DNA of 64,000 nt from Lepidonotus clava (taxonomy: Eukaryota > Annelida > Polychaeta > Phyllodocida > Polynoidae). Below, one piece after another: positions 1 through 12,484 of the stretch (positions are counted from its first letter, which is position 1; each line of letters begins with the position of its first letter). Location of the stretch: contig OW387136.1 in NCBI GenBank assembly GCA_936440205.1, positions 19,502,788-19,566,787 of the forward strand. The letters are read 5' to 3'. The translations under genes were made by a program, and so were the position numbers. The notes under the pieces are model-generated. The model searched no databases, was not told the origin of the DNA, and worked only from the letters and a program-made list of their open reading frames with translations.

Positions 1-1199
1 ACCCTGACATCATTGGTCGCTAAATCCTGGTTTCCACCAACCGATTTAACTGCAGATTATTTGGTAATTTATTAATTTTAACTAGAATTATAACAAAATA
101 TTTTACATTTTACATAACATTTGAAAGAGAATTTTAAAAAACCTTTCTAATATATAACATGTTCATGATAAATCAATTTTCCCACTGCCGATTTTTGAAA
201 TCGGTAGTAAAATCGGCTGATGGAAACAAGGCTTTAAGGTGTATGGCCCCCTTTAAAAACGGTGCCTTCCTAAAATAGGAGTCGTTTTCCGCTCTGACTG
301 CAGTGAAAGGGTCGCCGACTTTAAGAAAACAGACACCACAAAACGTTTTTTTTTAGGGGGGGGGGGGGAGGTATCGTCAATGTTCAATACTTTCATCAGG
401 GTGGGATAACCTTGACGGAAATATATTGTCAGAGTGTCTTCCATTGAAATCCCACCTCCCTTATGTGTTCTCCCTATTAACCATGGGTTCTTTTGTAAAA
501 TATAGCGCCACATCAAAGCTATCTCTTTTAAAGAAATTCGTTTAGATACCTGAATTCAATTCTTGTACTCCTGTTCCACAGTGTTTGTCATATTTTAGTA
601 TTTACTAGGTCAAAACGAATTTACTATGTAAACCAAATAAAAATGGCAATGGTGAAAACAAGGTTTAACGTGTACATGAACTTGTACATTAATTGTACTT
701 TGAAATGATGATCTGAAAATCCTAATCTTAAGTTTAGAACACTTGGGAAATAGTGTTATCTACTACACTAGGTTATTAGATGATGTAATAGGAAATTGCC
801 CCATATAATAAGTAATCAAGTCCGTTACATAATTTACTAAACATAGGGGTGTCAGGTTGATATGCGTCAGGCCGTTCGCACAACAGACAAAATCGCTGAC
901 AGCAATAGCTTTGTTGTCTTTAAATTTCTAGAGTTTGTCTGATCATATACACGTAATGAAACCACAGGTTCATTTAATCAGAGACCACCTACGTAAAGAC
1001 AATGTAATATAAACCCTCCCTTCCTTATGAAATCACGGTACATCAATAGATGCGCTGCAGAGCTACACGCCTTTGATTGTGATACCCTTGCTTTTCATTT
1101 TGGCAGATATTCGAAATGAATAGGAATTATCCTTGGTTTTAGTACCCCATGACGCATGGTGTGGTGCATTCGGGGGTAGTGAGTAACGTTAGGCAGTAT
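1..1199. other. AT-rich intergenic DNA
   Basis: I see no gene here. The only notable detail is a short T-run followed by a run of about 14 G near 346-369. The short open frames have no recognisable domain and no exon-like base composition. Confidence 0.6.
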
Positions 1200-1411
1200 G
1201 GGCGAGTTTCACACTAGGTGTATCTTAAATGAGTTTCTAACATCTCACAAAATTAAAGATAAGCTGATCTTAATAATCACAAATCTAAACTCTAATACTA
1301 TAGTTAACAACAGGAACATAAGATCTTAAGTATGAAACTCAATAATGAAAAAGTCAAAATATCTTAACTAAAAATACGATCTTAAAGTTACGATCAGTGT
1401 GAAACGTCCCC
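1200..1411. mobile_element. Short TIR element (MITE), about 212 bp
   Basis: The left end reads GGGCGAGTTTCACACTAGG and the right end, in reverse complement, reads GGGACGTTTCACACTGATCG. Both then run into a TATCTTAA / AACTTTAAGATC stretch, so the ends form imperfect terminal inverted repeats around an AT-rich non-coding core. A related piece (GTTTCACACTGGCC followed by GATCTTAAG) lies near 36,467-36,500. I cannot assign a superfamily with confidence and found no clear target duplication. Confidence 0.6.
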
Positions 1412-2879
1412 TTAGTCTCGCAAGGGTATTAGATGTACTAGATAATTGTTATATAAGTTTTGGGAGTGCACTGATAATGTAGACATAGAAAGGGTTTTCA
1501 TGTACCAACGCTTATATACAGCTCAAATGCAAATTGCATATCAAGGAGTAAAAAGGTGGATTGACCAGAACTGAAAGAATGGCGCGTATATGGAAAGGAA
1601 AACTCTCTGGTATCAGGTACTAGGCAACAATTGTCGGAATACTTTTGGAGATATATGCACTACTATTGGACAAATACTAGGCGTCCTCGGACTCTATGTG
1701 TTATGGACGACGATTTTGGTATTATAATTTTTTTTTTTTTTTTCTAAGAGATAACAATTATGACATCCAAGTGCATGCATTTAATTTAAGTTCATATACG
1801 TAATTTCAATAGAAGCAAAGGTGCAGTTATGATATATATCATCTCATGGCGTTAAACTAGACAATAGGAAACTTTGCTTGTAGGCCTACAGTCAATAAAT
1901 TTTTGTGATCTCATCGTGAACATCGGGCGTATTACAAGCCCAATATCTGCAGAACGTAGTGGGAACTGTATTGAACTGTATTCAGTAGACAAAATCTAGC
2001 AGTGCAATTGGTGTCAGGGGAAGCGATTGGTTATTATCATCTCAGTGCACGACAAATGAAAAGCTTCAGATTCATCAATTAGTAAAAGGTAATCTTGTCA
2101 GAGTCATTGGCGGCCTTACTTTTCACAGAGCATTCCTCATAAAAAGACCCAAAATTGTCTGGGACAAAACCATTGCCTTTCATTCTCCACATCAAAAGGC
2201 CTTTCCAGAATTGGAAAGCAGGCTAACCGAAAATGAACATTTTCAATAATTGGAGACCAAGAGCTATTATCATTTCTGCCCAGGATGAAATGCCAATTTT
2301 TTCATAAGCAGATGAAAATTTCCAGAAAAACACAAATTGGTTGTCTGAGCAATATGTGAATTATTCACCAATGGCTGGGGACTACCGTTGGTCCGTTGTT
2401 ATGATCAATTTTATACATTTATGAAAGTCAGCGACATTTCCGTACTCAGTGAAGGTAGATTTGCCCCCCGCTTTAACAATAAGAAGTGCAATTTAACTTA
2501 TTGGGACTTTAGCTAAAGAATCACCTAGGAGTCAGAAAGTATCTGTTTCAGATTTATATAATTATTGAAAATGGAATGATATTTTACTTGCAATATAGAG
2601 TTTGTTTTATAAAAGTTCTGCATGAAAAATAATTTTTGAAATAGAATATTGCATAGGGTTTCCACCATATGAATTTACAAGCCACTTGTTTTTTTGCGCA
2701 TTCAGTTTGATTTTGTTATGGTAAGGTTTGAATAAAGAAAGGTTAATAAATTATGTCAAAGGTGATTGACCGAGGGGAAAATTTTTGATATCGCAATAGG
2801 CCTAGTCCCCTTTAGACTCTGTTTAGTTCCCAATACAACTATTTCTGACACGTCAGGATCAGGTGTATATATCAACTAT
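1412..2879. other. AT-rich intergenic DNA
   Basis: No gene, domain or clear repeat seen. A T-run of about 16 lies near 1,728-1,743. Confidence 0.55.
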
Positions 2880-3265
2880 TCCGTCCGTTGTAATGTTTCA
2901 TACCTACCCCTCTAAGCCCCCTCGCCTGTCGCACAGTCTCACATATCGGCCTCCGACAGGGAGCAAACGCCGGCCCTGACTGCGTGTTGGCAGAGGATAC
3001 AGTCCTGTTTGCCTTGCTTGAAATATTGAGCGGGCGTTAGGGCAGGTTAAAATGTCGCCGGGCGATATTAATGGAAGTGATGGACAGAGTTTGTGTATAC
3101 ATGGCAGGGGTCGGGCGCCGGGCGTGGAGGGGGCAGGACCTGTGTTCTCTGGGGAGGGATGTGGGAGTGGGCGAGTTGGGGGGGGGGGGGTTGGAGGCTC
3201 AGTTTCATGGCCCAGGAGTGGAATGACGTAGAAGTGGGGTGGGGGGGGGGGGATCTGATAGGTCT
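2880..3265. other. GC-richer island with G-runs
   Basis: The composition shifts from AT-rich to GC-rich, with runs of 10 and 12 G near 3,181 and 3,240. The segment before the G-runs (about 2,930-3,090) is of mixed composition and could be regulatory, but no specific site stands out. No coding potential is apparent. Confidence 0.35.
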
Positions 3266-4600
3266 ATGACTTGTAGGCTGAACAGTAATGTTTCCATTCA
3301 ATGCTATAATGTTTTCTTTAACGACCGTCTTAAGAGCTTTAAGTGTGCTGTATCAGTCATAGTGTATCATTTTCTTGATATAGATTTTCTTTCTTTTTAA
3401 TTCAAAATCAGCTTCAACTTCTGGGTTTCCCCTGTTCTTCCCGAAGATAGTATCAAGTATAATACGTCAATAGCTTACTGCATACATAAATACAATAACA
3501 ATCATTCAGCAGAGCAATCCTTGTACAGCATTATTGCCTAGAGTTACTACGTTCATGCGTATTCATTTCATATTCAACACATTTATTGTTTAGATATATA
3601 TCTAATAAATGTCGATTGCATACATACACACACACCTCAATTTCAAGGTAAATCCTTGTACAACCTGTTTGATTGTATAATATGGGCTTTGAAAATAAAT
3701 ATATCATCAGATAGTTGTTCTTTTTCAGTCAATACATTCCAATAAACAGTACCCACAAAAAAACTGACTACAATCATATTTCGGACATCTATTTGTACCC
3801 GTTTTAAAAATGAATTTACCAGCCGATCTTGGAAAATCAAACTGAAATGATGTTAAAGCTGGTCAGATACTTGATAAGTTTTGGAGGTAGTAACTTCACA
3901 AATGCGGAGGACAGAGGTATAATGGTCATGGAAGCAAACATATTTTGTACTGTAAGAGATCTTCTATTCTTTATTCATCCAGAGCGGGCAGTTCAAAGAC
4001 GCATAGACTCAACCCTCCTCATCCCCTAGGCTCAGGAGGACCAAACTTGACTCGGAGATGACCACCTCTCTCACACACAGACTGGTCACTTAGTGAACAT
4101 CATTGATAATCTCTGGGCACAGGAGACATAGTCACATACCATGGTCAAATGTGTGTTATTCATCCCGACTAATGTGAATTCTGGCATAATCATCAACGTT
4201 AGTCACATTGACTAATAATGATAGTCAAATTGACTAGGTTTCTGACAGGAAGTGACATCATAACCTTCGAGTAAACAGAAAGCAGCCATTTTGTGATACC
4301 TGATTTGTTGTGAGTAATTACTTTTAATCTCAGACATGTGCATGTGATTTTGACTTACAAAGTTGGTCACAATTGACTAACAATTAGACCCCTGAGATTA
4401 TCAGTGATCCTGCGTGGGTCTAGTGACGATGGCATCAGCAATCTGTCCCACTCAGAATTGTGAGTGAAACCATGTTCTCTTCACTAATATATTTCAAGAA
4501 ATATACGCAGTGCTACATAATGTGTCATGGTAAATTTCACCACATAATCACAAATGGCCGGGGCGTATGGATACCCTGGCTGGAATAATTATGGGGTATA
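3266..4600. other. Intergenic DNA, nothing recognised
   Basis: AT-rich. The opposing short frames around 3,640-4,030 give predicted peptides with no recognisable domain, and no splice-site or repeat context supports either. Confidence 0.5.
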
Positions 4601-4700
4601 AAAGGTGTTTCTGCTATCGTAGCATTTTGACATAAGCTTACACCTCTGCTGGAAGTTGTGTAAGTGTATATCGAAGTACCACGATAGCAGAAATACCTTT
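4601..4700. repeat. Small foldback: 20-bp inverted repeat, 60-bp loop
   Basis: AAAGGTGTTTCTGCTATCGT at 4,601-4,620 is matched by its reverse complement at 4,681-4,700 with one mismatch. A second, inner stem of CTTACAC (4,637) and GTGTAAG (4,658) lies in the loop. The nested-hairpin layout suggests a small foldback transposon or a cruciform-forming sequence. Confidence 0.75.
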
Positions 4701-5047
4701 ATGAAAGAATGCTATGTTTAAAGGAGCTAGGAGATACGAAGAATAGCTTTCAGTGTTATTATGATGTCTTCAATATCCATAGGTTTCCAACAAAATTGAG
4801 ACAATCTAGCCGCAAAATTTTGATGGGTTTCTTCCTGAAACTACTCCCAAAACATTATCCTTTTGTCACCAGTAACTGCGTACAACTACCCTTCCGAAGT
4901 TCTTGGACATTCCTGGTTTCTCTTTTACGCAAGTTCAAATAAGCGAAAAATAATCAATAAATCATCTTGAATTATTTACTTGTCCAGGAGAGTATAATTG
5001 ATATTATGTCATAGCGGCATGTATTCGTACACCTGCCAAATGCTATC
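4701..5047. other. Intergenic DNA, nothing recognised
   Basis: A 77-residue frame at 4,709-4,942 has no recognisable domain. Confidence 0.5.
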
Positions 5048-5963
5048 CTGGGGTGCGTTCCAAAGTAAACCGCGTTTCAGACCGTATGTCCCTGCGACAT
5101 TGAAGTCAATTTGCATACGGACATTGCAAGGTGGATAGTTACGGAGGGGGTCCACGTCGTATCAAGACTTCTTTTGCATGGTGCATATTTCCTGAAGGAC
5201 ACATTAACCCCCTGTGGTCTTGAAAATTATAAGTAAGTTAAAAAATATAGATAATTAACCAAAGAATGAAAAATCTTAACAAAATGTTATACAGTAAATT
5301 AAATCATGAGATGTTCTTTCATTAGATACAAAATTTATGCTAGATAACATGAAAATGACAACATTATAGTGCAGTAAAGAATTGAATCGAGAGTACTCAT
5401 GCATGACAATGATCTCAGGACCCCTGACCTGTGGACCCCAATGTCCCAGGCTCCCTACTGTCTGCCACCTATAATTGGCTTAATTACCTATGGCGCCATA
5501 GTCCACAGTTAGAAACGCTGGTGGCTCCTGAACCATAGAGTAAATGACATGCTTGCCTTTCTGCCATTATAAAACAAAAATACTAAAGTTGAAGTAATTA
5601 TGAAAAATGGTAAAGGTTGCAAAATACATAAGTTTTGTTGCATTCAATTTTTATGTATGTACTTCTAAGATTTCTTAATTAATTAAGCCAATTTGTCTAT
5701 ACCACTGTGGACTTACGACCACCTAAATAGGTGTCATATCTTTTCTTCCCAAACCACCTGTCTACGATGATTTTATGACTGGACAAGAGACACCTTGCAA
5801 CGATTTTTTATTAGAATGAACAGAGGGGGGTCCAATAGTTATATAAGACGACCCCTTCATTGGGTACTTTGGAACCAAATGGTCGTAAATCAGTAGTAAA
5901 TGACATACGACCAAAGATATGACCTGTTACTCATAGAATAACTTAGTTTGGAACGCACCCCTG
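5048..5963. mobile_element. Non-autonomous hAT-like element, about 916 bp
   Basis: The left end reads CTGGGGTGCGTTCCAAA and the right end in reverse complement reads CAGGGGTGCGTTCCAAA. A CAGGGGTGCGTTCC-type TIR is typical of hAT elements. The interior is non-coding and no transposase is visible, so the element is non-autonomous or internally deleted. I could not find an intact 8-bp target duplication, which suggests that the flanks have decayed. Confidence 0.7.
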
Positions 5964-7688
5964 TATACGGCCTAGATCAACGTAAATGCTATTTGCTGAT
6001 TTGATGCCTTGCGGACTGTTAGAATTCCAATCTAGCTATATATGTGGAATTACCCTTTGTGCTACAGCGTTCTTTAAACGATGGCTTCCTTTCCATGAAT
6101 GTTAAATGTACCCATAGCAGTTATGATGAGGAGTTGCAGATTATACTATAGCTAAGAGTCATCTTTTGCCTGATTTATGACTTGTAAAACAACCGATGAT
6201 CTATCCAGACAGATTCATCACCACCGGCATAGACAACACCATCTTTGCGGATGACACGGTCTATGGTCTTAGGCTCTTTAATAGTAGTTCACAGTATGGT
6301 ATCAGCATCATACAGCCTGCATATTTCTTTCGACCAGTACACAATTATTATTATAATTATTATTTATAATTGAAACATCTCTTCAAATACAAGAAGTTCT
6401 TCCGATGCTATGATAGATGACCGACGTTATATACATGTGTGATAATGAATACAATATTATAGATAGCATATTAATACATGTTTCTATCCCAACAACATTT
6501 ACAAATACACCTTAATCCTATCTTTAAATGTCTGCATATTACATGATTTCTGTCCATTTTCTCCCAGCTCGTTCCATGTCCTCAGCCCTCTATGACCGTC
6601 TTTTAAATTAAATGATCTATATCCATATCCATTATATTGGAACTGGAGCTATTTGATTAGCAGATTAGATATTCTAAAAATACATAAGCATCTCTATCTC
6701 AACAGCAAAATGGTAAATTGATATAGATGGGAGTGGTGCGGATTGACCCCAAATGACTGCTATTTGGCCTTAATGCTTGATCTTTAAAGTTTCTTTTGGC
6801 ATGTTCAAAACCAGGTCAAGTGACATTTATTCTAGAATTAGTAAAACCTAAAAGTAGAACTTTCAAGCTACATTATGCAAAAAAAAACCAGATTGTAGCT
6901 ATCTTCATTAGAAAATAAATGGGAGTATTTTGTTTACATCATAATTAATGCACTTTATATTTTACTCTATATCTAGCTGTTTGTCATTCTGTCGCTACCA
7001 TTTATATCGTAATTCTAATGGGTTGAAGGTGTCTGACCATCATGTTCAGAAGCTCACAGCTCAGCTTCTAGTCAGAATATTTAAGAGATGTTTACATTTT
7101 TAGAAAGCCTGAGCCTTGTTCTAAATTCATCATTCATGTCACATAGCCCCAAAATCGCAGAGCAGGTCAATTTTTTAGATACTTTATGATAGCTATGAAA
7201 ATAGATACATTACGTTTACGTTACGTCATTCCTTGGAGGATCTGAAACTCCCTACTGTTATCAACCCTCTATCTGCATAAGCCTTATCTTTTGAGAGGTA
7301 TAAGGTAAGTATTGACTACTGAGACCTGAAATGGGGAATAGAAGAAGTGTACCAGCCTACAACTCCTGACATTTCTATGCCGGCTATGTGTGTTCCACCA
7401 TTTTGTTTTTCATACTTTCATCAAACGAAATTAATGAAGGGGCAATTATCACGTCTTTCCTACTACTTGTAAATGCATTCCGATATCCATAAGAAGTATC
7501 TAAGATACGTTTCATATTTATATTTCTGAGATTCATAAGTTGTTATAGTGGAATCACAAACTAGTGCCGGTCATAAGTAATGTTATACCTCAAAGTGCGT
7601 CACAACCCATATTCGGGCTCGCCTCCTTGTACATTCCAACTTGGGGTATCGGGATTGTTTCACTTATACAGCATTGACAAAACATAAT
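5964..7688. other. AT-rich intergenic DNA
   Basis: No gene or clear repeat recognised apart from low-complexity AT stretches near 6,340-6,370. Confidence 0.5.
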
Positions 7689-8031
7689 ACAGCCAAGAAT
7701 GTGACGTTATTATAACGTTGCAGCAGTTCTTTTTGTGTTCTTTTGATAACTCCCAATCATGTCACTGCAACATACTGCTGTGATGTTGCACTGCGACATT
7801 ATTACAATGTTCTGGTTATATTCTTCAACCCAAACAGAATGTTTTTATAACATTCTATTATAGTTTGGCCTTAACCTCACCAAAAATAAACATTATAATA
7901 ATGTTCTGATTCAGTGAGATTTCAACCTTATCATCAATAATGTAACTGTTACATGCCATCTTATCAAGTAATAGACTGACCAAAAAGAGTATGGTTGCAG
8001 AACAGCTCAGCTACGTTGCAACTTCTCTGAG
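7689..8031 (+). mobile_element. TIR element family M, copy 1
   Basis: This is one of four copies of an interspersed family in the window (also 14,632-14,997, 51,062-51,356 in reverse, and 62,639-62,921). Shared landmarks in order are CCAAG followed by GACGTTATTATAACGTTGCA, a CACTGCAACNTACTGCTGTGA block, repeated AACATTATAATAATGTTCTG-like palindromes, AACCTCACCAAA, and a terminal TTGCAACTTCNCTG. It is non-coding. Confidence 0.8.
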
Positions 8032-8655
8032 AAGGTATATAATATAGCAGCCTAATACCATCAGGCTGTGATCAAACCCTTTAAATATCTGAATCGGTCT
8101 TAAATGGAAGTTTTACTCACCTATCTTCATCTTCATCTGACCAGTTGTCTATGGACGACAAACATCCTGGGACTGAAAATAAAGAAGATTGGAAATGTGA
8201 ACATGGGGAAAAGGAAGTATTTACGGGGTGACGAAGCAGTGCTTCACTCCAAAGCTTCACTCTTTTACTGGATAGAACCAAAATGAATGAGGAAATGAGG
8301 AACGCAATAGGGATTAACATCAGATGCGGATCCTCCATTTCCCACTTTTGATACGACGAAGAACTGTAAAGAGTTTCTTGTGTAGGCCTAAAGAGGGCTG
8401 AAACAAGTTCCCAAAGAGTACATCAGTGCTTCATGTTGGACTAAAATTGAAGGCTGGAACTCACTCATCTATGGATACATATTATATATATCGAATAAAG
8501 GCTGGTCAATTGTTTATCTGAAAGAATAGTCTGTCAATAACCATATTAAATACACACATACACACCAGAGGTGGACCAATGAATTCCAGAAGAGGGGGGA
8601 GGCGCATATAATTAAGTCCAGGCACCAGCTTTGGTTATGAATTTGAAAAGGTAAC
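8032..8655. other. Intergenic DNA, nothing recognised
   Basis: Short overlapping frames on both strands near 8,104-8,338 have no domain and no exon context. Confidence 0.5.
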
Positions 8656-8660
8656 ATTTG

Positions 8661-8687
8661 CCCCCCCCCCCCCCCCCAAAAAAAAAA
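8661..8687. repeat. Homopolymer pair C17-A10
   Basis: A run of 17 C is followed directly by 10 A. It is low complexity and its length may be unreliable in an assembly. Confidence 0.9.
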
Positions 8688-10729
8688 GGGTGCACACTGC
8701 ATGCGGGCCCCAAAATTCGGTCCTCTACACAATGTTCTCTAGTTATATTCCTAGTTAAAATAATCAAATCCTTTCTTTTAATAATTATTTAGACCATATT
8801 GACAACTGTTTGACCTTAATAACCCATTAGATTACGTTGCAGTGTGCATGACCATCACCTAGAGATATCCAGATGAGGTCAAAATAGGGAGTGATTTTTA
8901 AATTATAGATCCAGAAAGAAGCAGCCCACGTCGGGTGACACGCCCAGACTTGTTATACTACATCTCTCCCACCACCCCGTGTGACCTCACCTGTGGGTCC
9001 TCAGACCGGCGGAGTAGGTTGGTGTTACACGTTACACCCTGAGGCAGAGAACTGGACGGTCAGGACTGACCTGGGTGACAGTAAATGGGCTATGATGGAA
9101 AGGTTCCTGCTCAAACACGCCGTATAGTGACAGGAATTAAAGCAAGAGTGCCACGTTGAGTTTGCTTAGAGATCCATTAGAAACTTTAAACGACATGTGT
9201 TACTCACCAATAAATATTTACATATTGTTTTAGTTATTGCATTGATAGTGAGAGGGAAGAGAAGTGGGAAATATTTTATCCTGAACTGCATCTTCCTAAT
9301 TTTATTCCAGTTGCGATTGTAAAGAACAAAGCAAGTCCATCAAAGGAGCAATGTAACAATAAAGATTTGCAAGGTTCTGCGACTCTCGTCTCTCACAATC
9401 ATTTTGACATCACTCGGCTTAATTATTTATGGAAAGTACGGAAAGGTAAATTCCCCTGAGAAGGCCTATCCCCGTTTTGGGCGATGAAGTTTGTGTATAA
9501 ATAATCCTTGCTCGTAATCACCAAGCCGATTTTAGATCCCCTTACGCAGTATTATACATCCACTTCTTATTTCGACTACAGTGCTCTACGATAGACCCTA
9601 TGTATGTGTCATCTATATGAAACGATATAGGGTGTATCATAATCATCGAATACCAAGACGAAGTTGCCATTAAGTAAGACCCAATTGGCGGATAAACAGG
9701 GTAATTTACCTCATGTAATTTCAGATTTTTCACTACTTAGGCAGAGTCGGGAGAAATTGGGAGAACCCCATGCATACAGTCGTGGTCACCATGTGCATGT
9801 GCATCCGCCTTCTTACAGCGGTAAAGTTTCTATTACAAAATAGTTTGAGGAGAGGTAAATTTGGACATCCTGATCACTTTTTGAAATGTCCTGATCACCT
9901 TTTGAAATAAGTGATTTCAAAACAAGTATAAGTTATAATAAGGGTCATCCATTAACCACGTATATATGCAAAAGGTTGAGGGGGCAGGGTAAAAAACTTC
10001 AGCAATGCGCAATGCATGCTTAAAGGTGACGCGAAAAGGCAATTTCAGATGTCCCAAAACTATCCAAATGTATCAGATTAGGTATATGCGTGAGGAAAAG
10101 TATCTTATCAAAGTGTGAGCTCTAAATATAGGGTGAAGTACAATGTGGCAGTAGCCCAGGCTGTTTGCACCTCTCTGTGTGAGGCCCAGCGCGAACAGTG
10201 GGCTGTGACGTAAGGGGAGGCATTGGGCCCTATTGCTGCTTGACCATTGGTCATCCTTTAAAATTCATACACCTAAAACTACCATATGAAAAATTTAAAC
10301 AAAAATATATTGGTGTAAAGCTCATACATATCTATATATTCTGGGAGTTTCATTCTATTTGGACGTAAATATCTTGAGTTACTTGCAGAATAATTTTGCC
10401 ATTAAGTTACAGGGGGATACCAGTGCCTCACATGACGTCACTAGTATTACCCATGGTTGCCTCTTGAAGATTCGCACCATGATGATGAGACTGGCTTCCC
10501 AATTACAAAAATAACCCCCGAAGCTATTGTTTCAGCACAGAGTGTAATCTACAGAGCAAAATACATTAAAACAGGTATCAATGAAGTATTAAAGGTGGCT
10601 ATCACAATGTGGAAACAAATCTTTTCGGGTGAGCTTTAAGTGGAGTGGAGGTCTAAAAATAACCCAAAGATGGTACGTTATTAATGGAAGGCACCTTAAA
10701 TGACAAATAATTGGCCTAAGGAATGTTTC
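8688..10729. other. Intergenic DNA, mostly featureless
   Basis: No gene recognised. A short tandem duplication, CCTGATCAC plus TTTTTGAAAT, lies at about 9,868-9,908. The 60-residue frame at 10,457-10,639 shows no domain. Confidence 0.5.
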
Positions 10730-11290
10730 AGCCCTCAATCTGGACAGTGTCAACAAAGAGCTTGGGCGGGGCATGCTGGGTGGTTATTTTAGATATATGC
10801 GCAGTTACGTCTATTTATAAATAGGCGTTACTCGCCACTACCAGGTCGATCTCCGTTCCTGAGGGACAGGCCGGTGTAGCCGATTGAACTCCCAATTAGT
10901 GGGGACACTTTCTCACCTAATTCCACAAAGGTTCAAAGAATGAGGACTGGATAGTGTGGGCGTGGTTTTGTGGGTTGGGCGCCGCTATGTGTGTATCCAT
11001 CTGTGTACAGCTCGACAGATAGGAGCCAGCGCGGGTTTTTGATCCGGGAGGCCAGGCTGGCACCGGCCCGACGCGACATGGGGCACCCACAAAGACCCAT
11101 TGTCCGCAGTGTGCATTACATATGACACTGTCCCTTTGGGCCGCCGCATCCAGGGCTTTAAGTCCCAATTGGCGCTGTTCAAGAGACTAATTTGGGGACA
11201 AAACAGCCCGACTAACTTTTGTAAAGCGGACGTATCGGCGGTACTGACCGGTGAGGCAGCCGGTCGCACTTACCGTACACTGTAAACACC
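10730..11290. promoter_or_regulatory. Mixed-composition island with MEF2-like palindrome
   Basis: The perfect palindrome CTATTTATAAATAG at 10,811-10,824 contains two overlapping matches to the MEF2 consensus YTAWWWWTAR, one on each strand. It sits in a locally GC-richer segment with a CpG-containing run to about 11,270. No exon can be identified. The call as regulatory DNA is an inference from composition and this motif only. Confidence 0.35.
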
Positions 11291-12484
11291 GTACTGTTGG
11301 TTATCAGACCTAGGGATGGAAATTAGGGATGAACGAACAAACAAGGCTATCTTTGTGAAATATACATGGTTCTGGGATAATGAGTTAAGTGTGTCCGTTG
11401 TACGGAGAGAAGGGGCGGGATGGGCGGGCTTTGTGACGAGCTGATTTAAGCTGATGAAGCAACTGCTCAGTGAACTGCTCATTGATTGCTCGATGCATAT
11501 ACACCATGGGGTCCCTTTTTACAACTATAACCAGGGAAGTGATTCGACCTAGACTGCACTAAATATCGCAATCATACCATTGGTGCATCCTGGGGGAGGG
11601 GGCACTCATTCTTTGAAGCCAGACTATCGCCCGTACTTTTTTTCATGAAGACCACTGCTGAATTTAAATTGACGGCAGCCTATTTTTAGCAGGTCACCTC
11701 TCTCAGAGATCAGAGTGTCCCAATACCATGAAATATGTACATACGTATATAAATAAACATATGTATTTATATAATATATATAGAATAGGAGAATTGCTTT
11801 AGACAATTTCGGATGGAATTTTCATTTTTTCATTTTGTGAAATAATTTATCAATAGGCTGGCTTTTGGTTATTGTTGTTATCTTGTTCATGTAAGTAGTT
11901 CAGTGCCCTCCTTTATTTTTCCTAAAAAGGATATGAATACCTCTCAGTTTTGAGGTCAACCCCTCCGCTTTTCAGGGTCTTATACCAGGGCACAAGTGCC
12001 CCCGCCCCTGGGGCGCACCCAGCAGTGGGCATGGGAAGCACCCCCGAGCAAGAGTAGGCCTACAGGTACTGTTCAATCTTGAGAAAAAAACAATCTATGA
12101 CCATGTTCCTTGTTTCCTCTACTTCATACTTAGCCACATAGCCCTACTCCCATAAACTTATGAAATCAATTGTTAACCAGTAACAATAGTATGACCATAG
12201 TAACATGATCTATTATAGACAACAGGCCCTAATAAAAATAATGGAGAAGGGCCTCTATAGCGGGGAACTTACATATTTGACTAAAACTACCTTTCGCATT
12301 CGGAGTATTGCAGTCACCTCCGGATATGTGAAGGATCGAGCCTATGTACGCACTACTTTACACCGCCAGATCCTCTAAAATTCACTCTCTTTTATAAACG
12401 ATGCATATTTAATATGATTCAGTGATAATCACCTCTCAGATTATACACATACATGTAAATGTTTATGGTTAAAGTACGTCTGGC
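11291..12484. other. AT-rich intergenic DNA
   Basis: Nothing recognised beyond short AT-rich microsatellite-like stretches near 11,745-11,785. Confidence 0.5.
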
